From Candidatus Magasanikbacteria bacterium RIFOXYD2_FULL_41_14 (lineage in GTDB: Bacteria > Patescibacteriota > Patescibacteriia > Magasanikbacterales > GWA2-37-8), in NCBI GenBank assembly GCA_001784475.1, contig MFRE01000015.1:1-49660 (forward strand): a DNA stretch of 49,660 bases, read 5' to 3'. The translations under genes were made by a program, and so were the position numbers. Every line of letters starts with the position of its first letter. Position 1 is the stretch's first letter. Below the pieces are notes generated by a model. The model was given only the letters and a program-made list of their open reading frames with translations, did no database searches and was not told the origin of the DNA. Shown here one piece after another: positions 48,066 through 49,660 of the stretch.

Positions 48066-49660
48066 ATGAACACAAAATATATTTTCGTAATTGGGGGAGT
48101 CTTGTCTGGAGTTGGCAAAGGCGTTACGACCGCGAGCATTGGGCGTATTTTTAAAAATTATGGTTATAAGGTATCGGCGATTAAAATTGATCCTTACATC
48201 AACGTTGACGCTGGCACGATGAATCCGGTGGAGCATGGTGAGGTGTTTGTAACTGAAGATGGTGACGAAACCGACCAAGATATGGGTAACTATGAGCGTT
48301 TTTTAGATACCAACTTATACTCTGGTAATTATATGACGACCGGTCGGATATATCTAACTGTAATTGAAAAAGAGCGGAGTATGTTTTATAAAGGTAAATG
48401 CGTACAGGTAGTACCGCATATCCCATTTGAAGTTATTGACCGGATTAAAAAAGCGGCCGAGCAAACTAAAGCGGAAATTATGGTGGTTGAAGTCGGAGGC
48501 ACAGTGGGTGAGTACGAAAATATTTTGTATTTAGAAGCGGCCCGCATGATGAAGTTGGATAACCCTGATGATGTGTCAATAATTCTAGTGGGCTATATGC
48601 CGGTACCGTCGCATTTGGGCGAAATGAAAACTAAGCCCACCCAACATGCGGCGCGCACGCTTAATAATTCTGGTTTGCAGGCCGATTTTATCGTGGCGCG
48701 CGGTAAATATGAATTAGACAAACCGCGCAAAGAAAAATTGGCTTTGTTTTGTTGGATGAAGCCAGAGGATATAATTTCGGCGCCTGACGTGGAAAGTATT
48801 TATACCATTCCAGTTGTTTTGGAAAAGCAAAATTTTGGGCATTTGCTCGCGCAAAAATTGAAATTTAAATTAGGATCAGTTAAGAAAAATAATGAATGGG
48901 ATAAATTTTTAAATAAAGCCAAGGCGAAAAAAAAGCCACTGAAAATCGCGGTGGTAGGTAAATATTTTGCGACTGGCGCGTATACTTTGGCTGATTCCTA
49001 TATCTCGGTGATTCAGGCGGTTAAACACGCTGCTTGGTGGGTGGGCGCGGAAGCAGAAATGACTTGGGTTGATTCGGAAGATTTTGAAAAAGATCCGAAA
49101 AAAGTAAAAGATTTATCAAAATATGATGCTTTGATTGTGCCCGGCGGGTTTGGCACACGAGGAATTGAAGGGATAATTTTGGCAATTAAATACGCGCGTG
49201 AAAATAATATGCCATATTTGGGGTTGTGTTATGGTATGCAATTGGCTTCAATTGAGTTTGCCCGCAATGTATTGGGCTTAACAGATGCCCATACAGTTGA
49301 ATGTAACGCGAAAACTACCAATCCGATCATTCATATCAATCCCACTCAAGCGAAAAATGTTAGTAAGAATCGTTATGGTGGCACCATGCGTTTAGGTGCG
49401 TATGATTGCAATATGAAAGAGGGGAGTAAGGTGGCTAAGTTATACGGTGAAAAGAAAATCAGTGAACGCCATCGCCATCGTTATGAATTTAATAATGATT
49501 ACCGTGAGAAAATTGAATCAGCCGGTTTGGAATGTGTTGGTATTAACAAAGAAACCAATTTAGTAGAAATTGTCGAAATTAAAAATCATCCGTTCTTCGT
49601 GGGCGTGCAATTTCATCCAGAATTTAAATCGCGCCCGACACGACCGCACCCGTTGTTTTT
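48066..49660 (+). CDS. pyrG: CTP synthase (3' end outside window)
   Basis: It makes CTP from UTP using ATP and glutamine. The ORF track omits it because no stop lies in the window. From ATG 48066 there are 531 complete codons, about the full family length, so only a few residues are missing. The synthase domain has IGGVLSGVGKGVTTASIGR and KIDPYINVDAGTMNPVEHGE. The glutamine amidotransferase domain has VPGGFGTRGIEG, LGLCYGMQLASIEFA with the catalytic Cys, and GVQFHPEFKSRP with the His-Glu pair. An AT-rich repeat leader precedes it. Confidence 0.97.
   Translation, partial: MNTKYIFVIGGVLSGVGKGVTTASIGRIFKNYGYKVSAIKIDPYINVDAGTMNPVEHGEVFVTEDGDETDQDMGNYERFLDTNLYSGNYMTTGRIYLTVIEKERSMFYKGKCVQVVPHIPFEVIDRIKKAAEQTKAEIMVVEVGGTVGEYENILYLEAARMMKLDNPDDVSIILVGYMPVPSHLGEMKTKPTQHAARTLNNSGLQADFIVARGKYELDKPRKEKLALFCWMKPEDIISAPDVESIYTIPVVLEKQNFGHLLAQKLKFKLGSVKKNNEWDKFLNKAKAKKKPLKIAVVGKYFATGAYTLADSYISVIQAVKHAAWWVGAEAEMTWVDSEDFEKDPKKVKDLSKYDALIVPGGFGTRGIEGIILAIKYARENNMPYLGLCYGMQLASIEFARNVLGLTDAHTVECNAKTTNPIIHINPTQAKNVSKNRYGGTMRLGAYDCNMKEGSKVAKLYGEKKISERHRHRYEFNNDYREKIESAGLECVGINKETNLVEIVEIKNHPFFVGVQFHPEFKSRPTRPHPLF

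Overview
The window looks like a chromosomal segment of an uncultivated bacterium of the Candidate Phyla Radiation (Patescibacteria, probably on the Parcubacteria side). This is inferred from the AT-rich coding sequence, very few Shine-Dalgarno motifs, compact housekeeping genes, many short lineage-specific proteins, a PEGA/beta-propeller protein, and the presence of rplI (L9), which some CPR groups lack. TGA serves as a stop (gatA and grpE end in it), so the Gracilibacteria/SR1 code does not apply. No rRNA, CRISPR array or complete insertion sequence was seen. There are two tRNAs, Glu(CUC) and Ser(GGA).

Layout. 1-4.0 kb: an aroC / prephenate dehydratase / prephenate dehydrogenase-chorismate mutase / aminotransferase operon that would take chorismate to Phe and Tyr, unusual for a reduced genome. 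4.0-4.4 kb: palindromes and an 82-bp tandem repeat built on a piece of the adjacent tRNA-Glu. 4.5-8.3 kb: a possible conflict (defence) island with an archaeo-eukaryotic primase/SF2 helicase, two tiny proteins, a caspase-like peptidase and an HTH protein. 8.3-16.5 kb: asparaginase, a secreted coiled-coil protein, a GCS2-type ligase, patatin, queuosine salvage genes (yhhQ, queH) around rarA, and tsaE. 16.56-17.05 kb: an unassigned GC-rich, hairpin-dense segment. 17.1-22.3 kb: gatC and gatA separated by a methyltransferase-like gene, a tandem LOG protein, lgt and tRNA-Ser. 22.3-31.1 kb: a GMK-like kinase, a Bro-N protein, a DUF378 protein, an aminotransferase, transketolase, AlkD, a YidC-like protein and a short SPFH protein.

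31.3-39.7 kb: a heat-shock region. A CIRCE operator overlaps the promoter of hrcA, followed by a Nudix-GrpE fusion, hsp20, a membrane protein, an HD-domain protein, dnaK, a Rossmann protein, dnaJ and a protein with a novel ~37-residue repeat. 39.8-49.66 kb: an RNase H-like protein, the PEGA/propeller protein, murA, an S41 protease, a large helical-repeat protein ending in a kinase-like domain, era, rplI and pyrG (cut by the window end).

The strongest overarching signal is repeat biology. Two families of small palindromic elements are scattered through the window. Several copies sit in frame inside conserved housekeeping genes (tsaE, rarA, gatA, grpE), always where the protein should have a surface loop, much like Rickettsia palindromic elements. 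Other points of interest are the primase/caspase-like neighbourhood, the structured segment near 16.8 kb, the Nudix-GrpE fusion and a recent 528-bp internal duplication in the kinase-like repeat protein.
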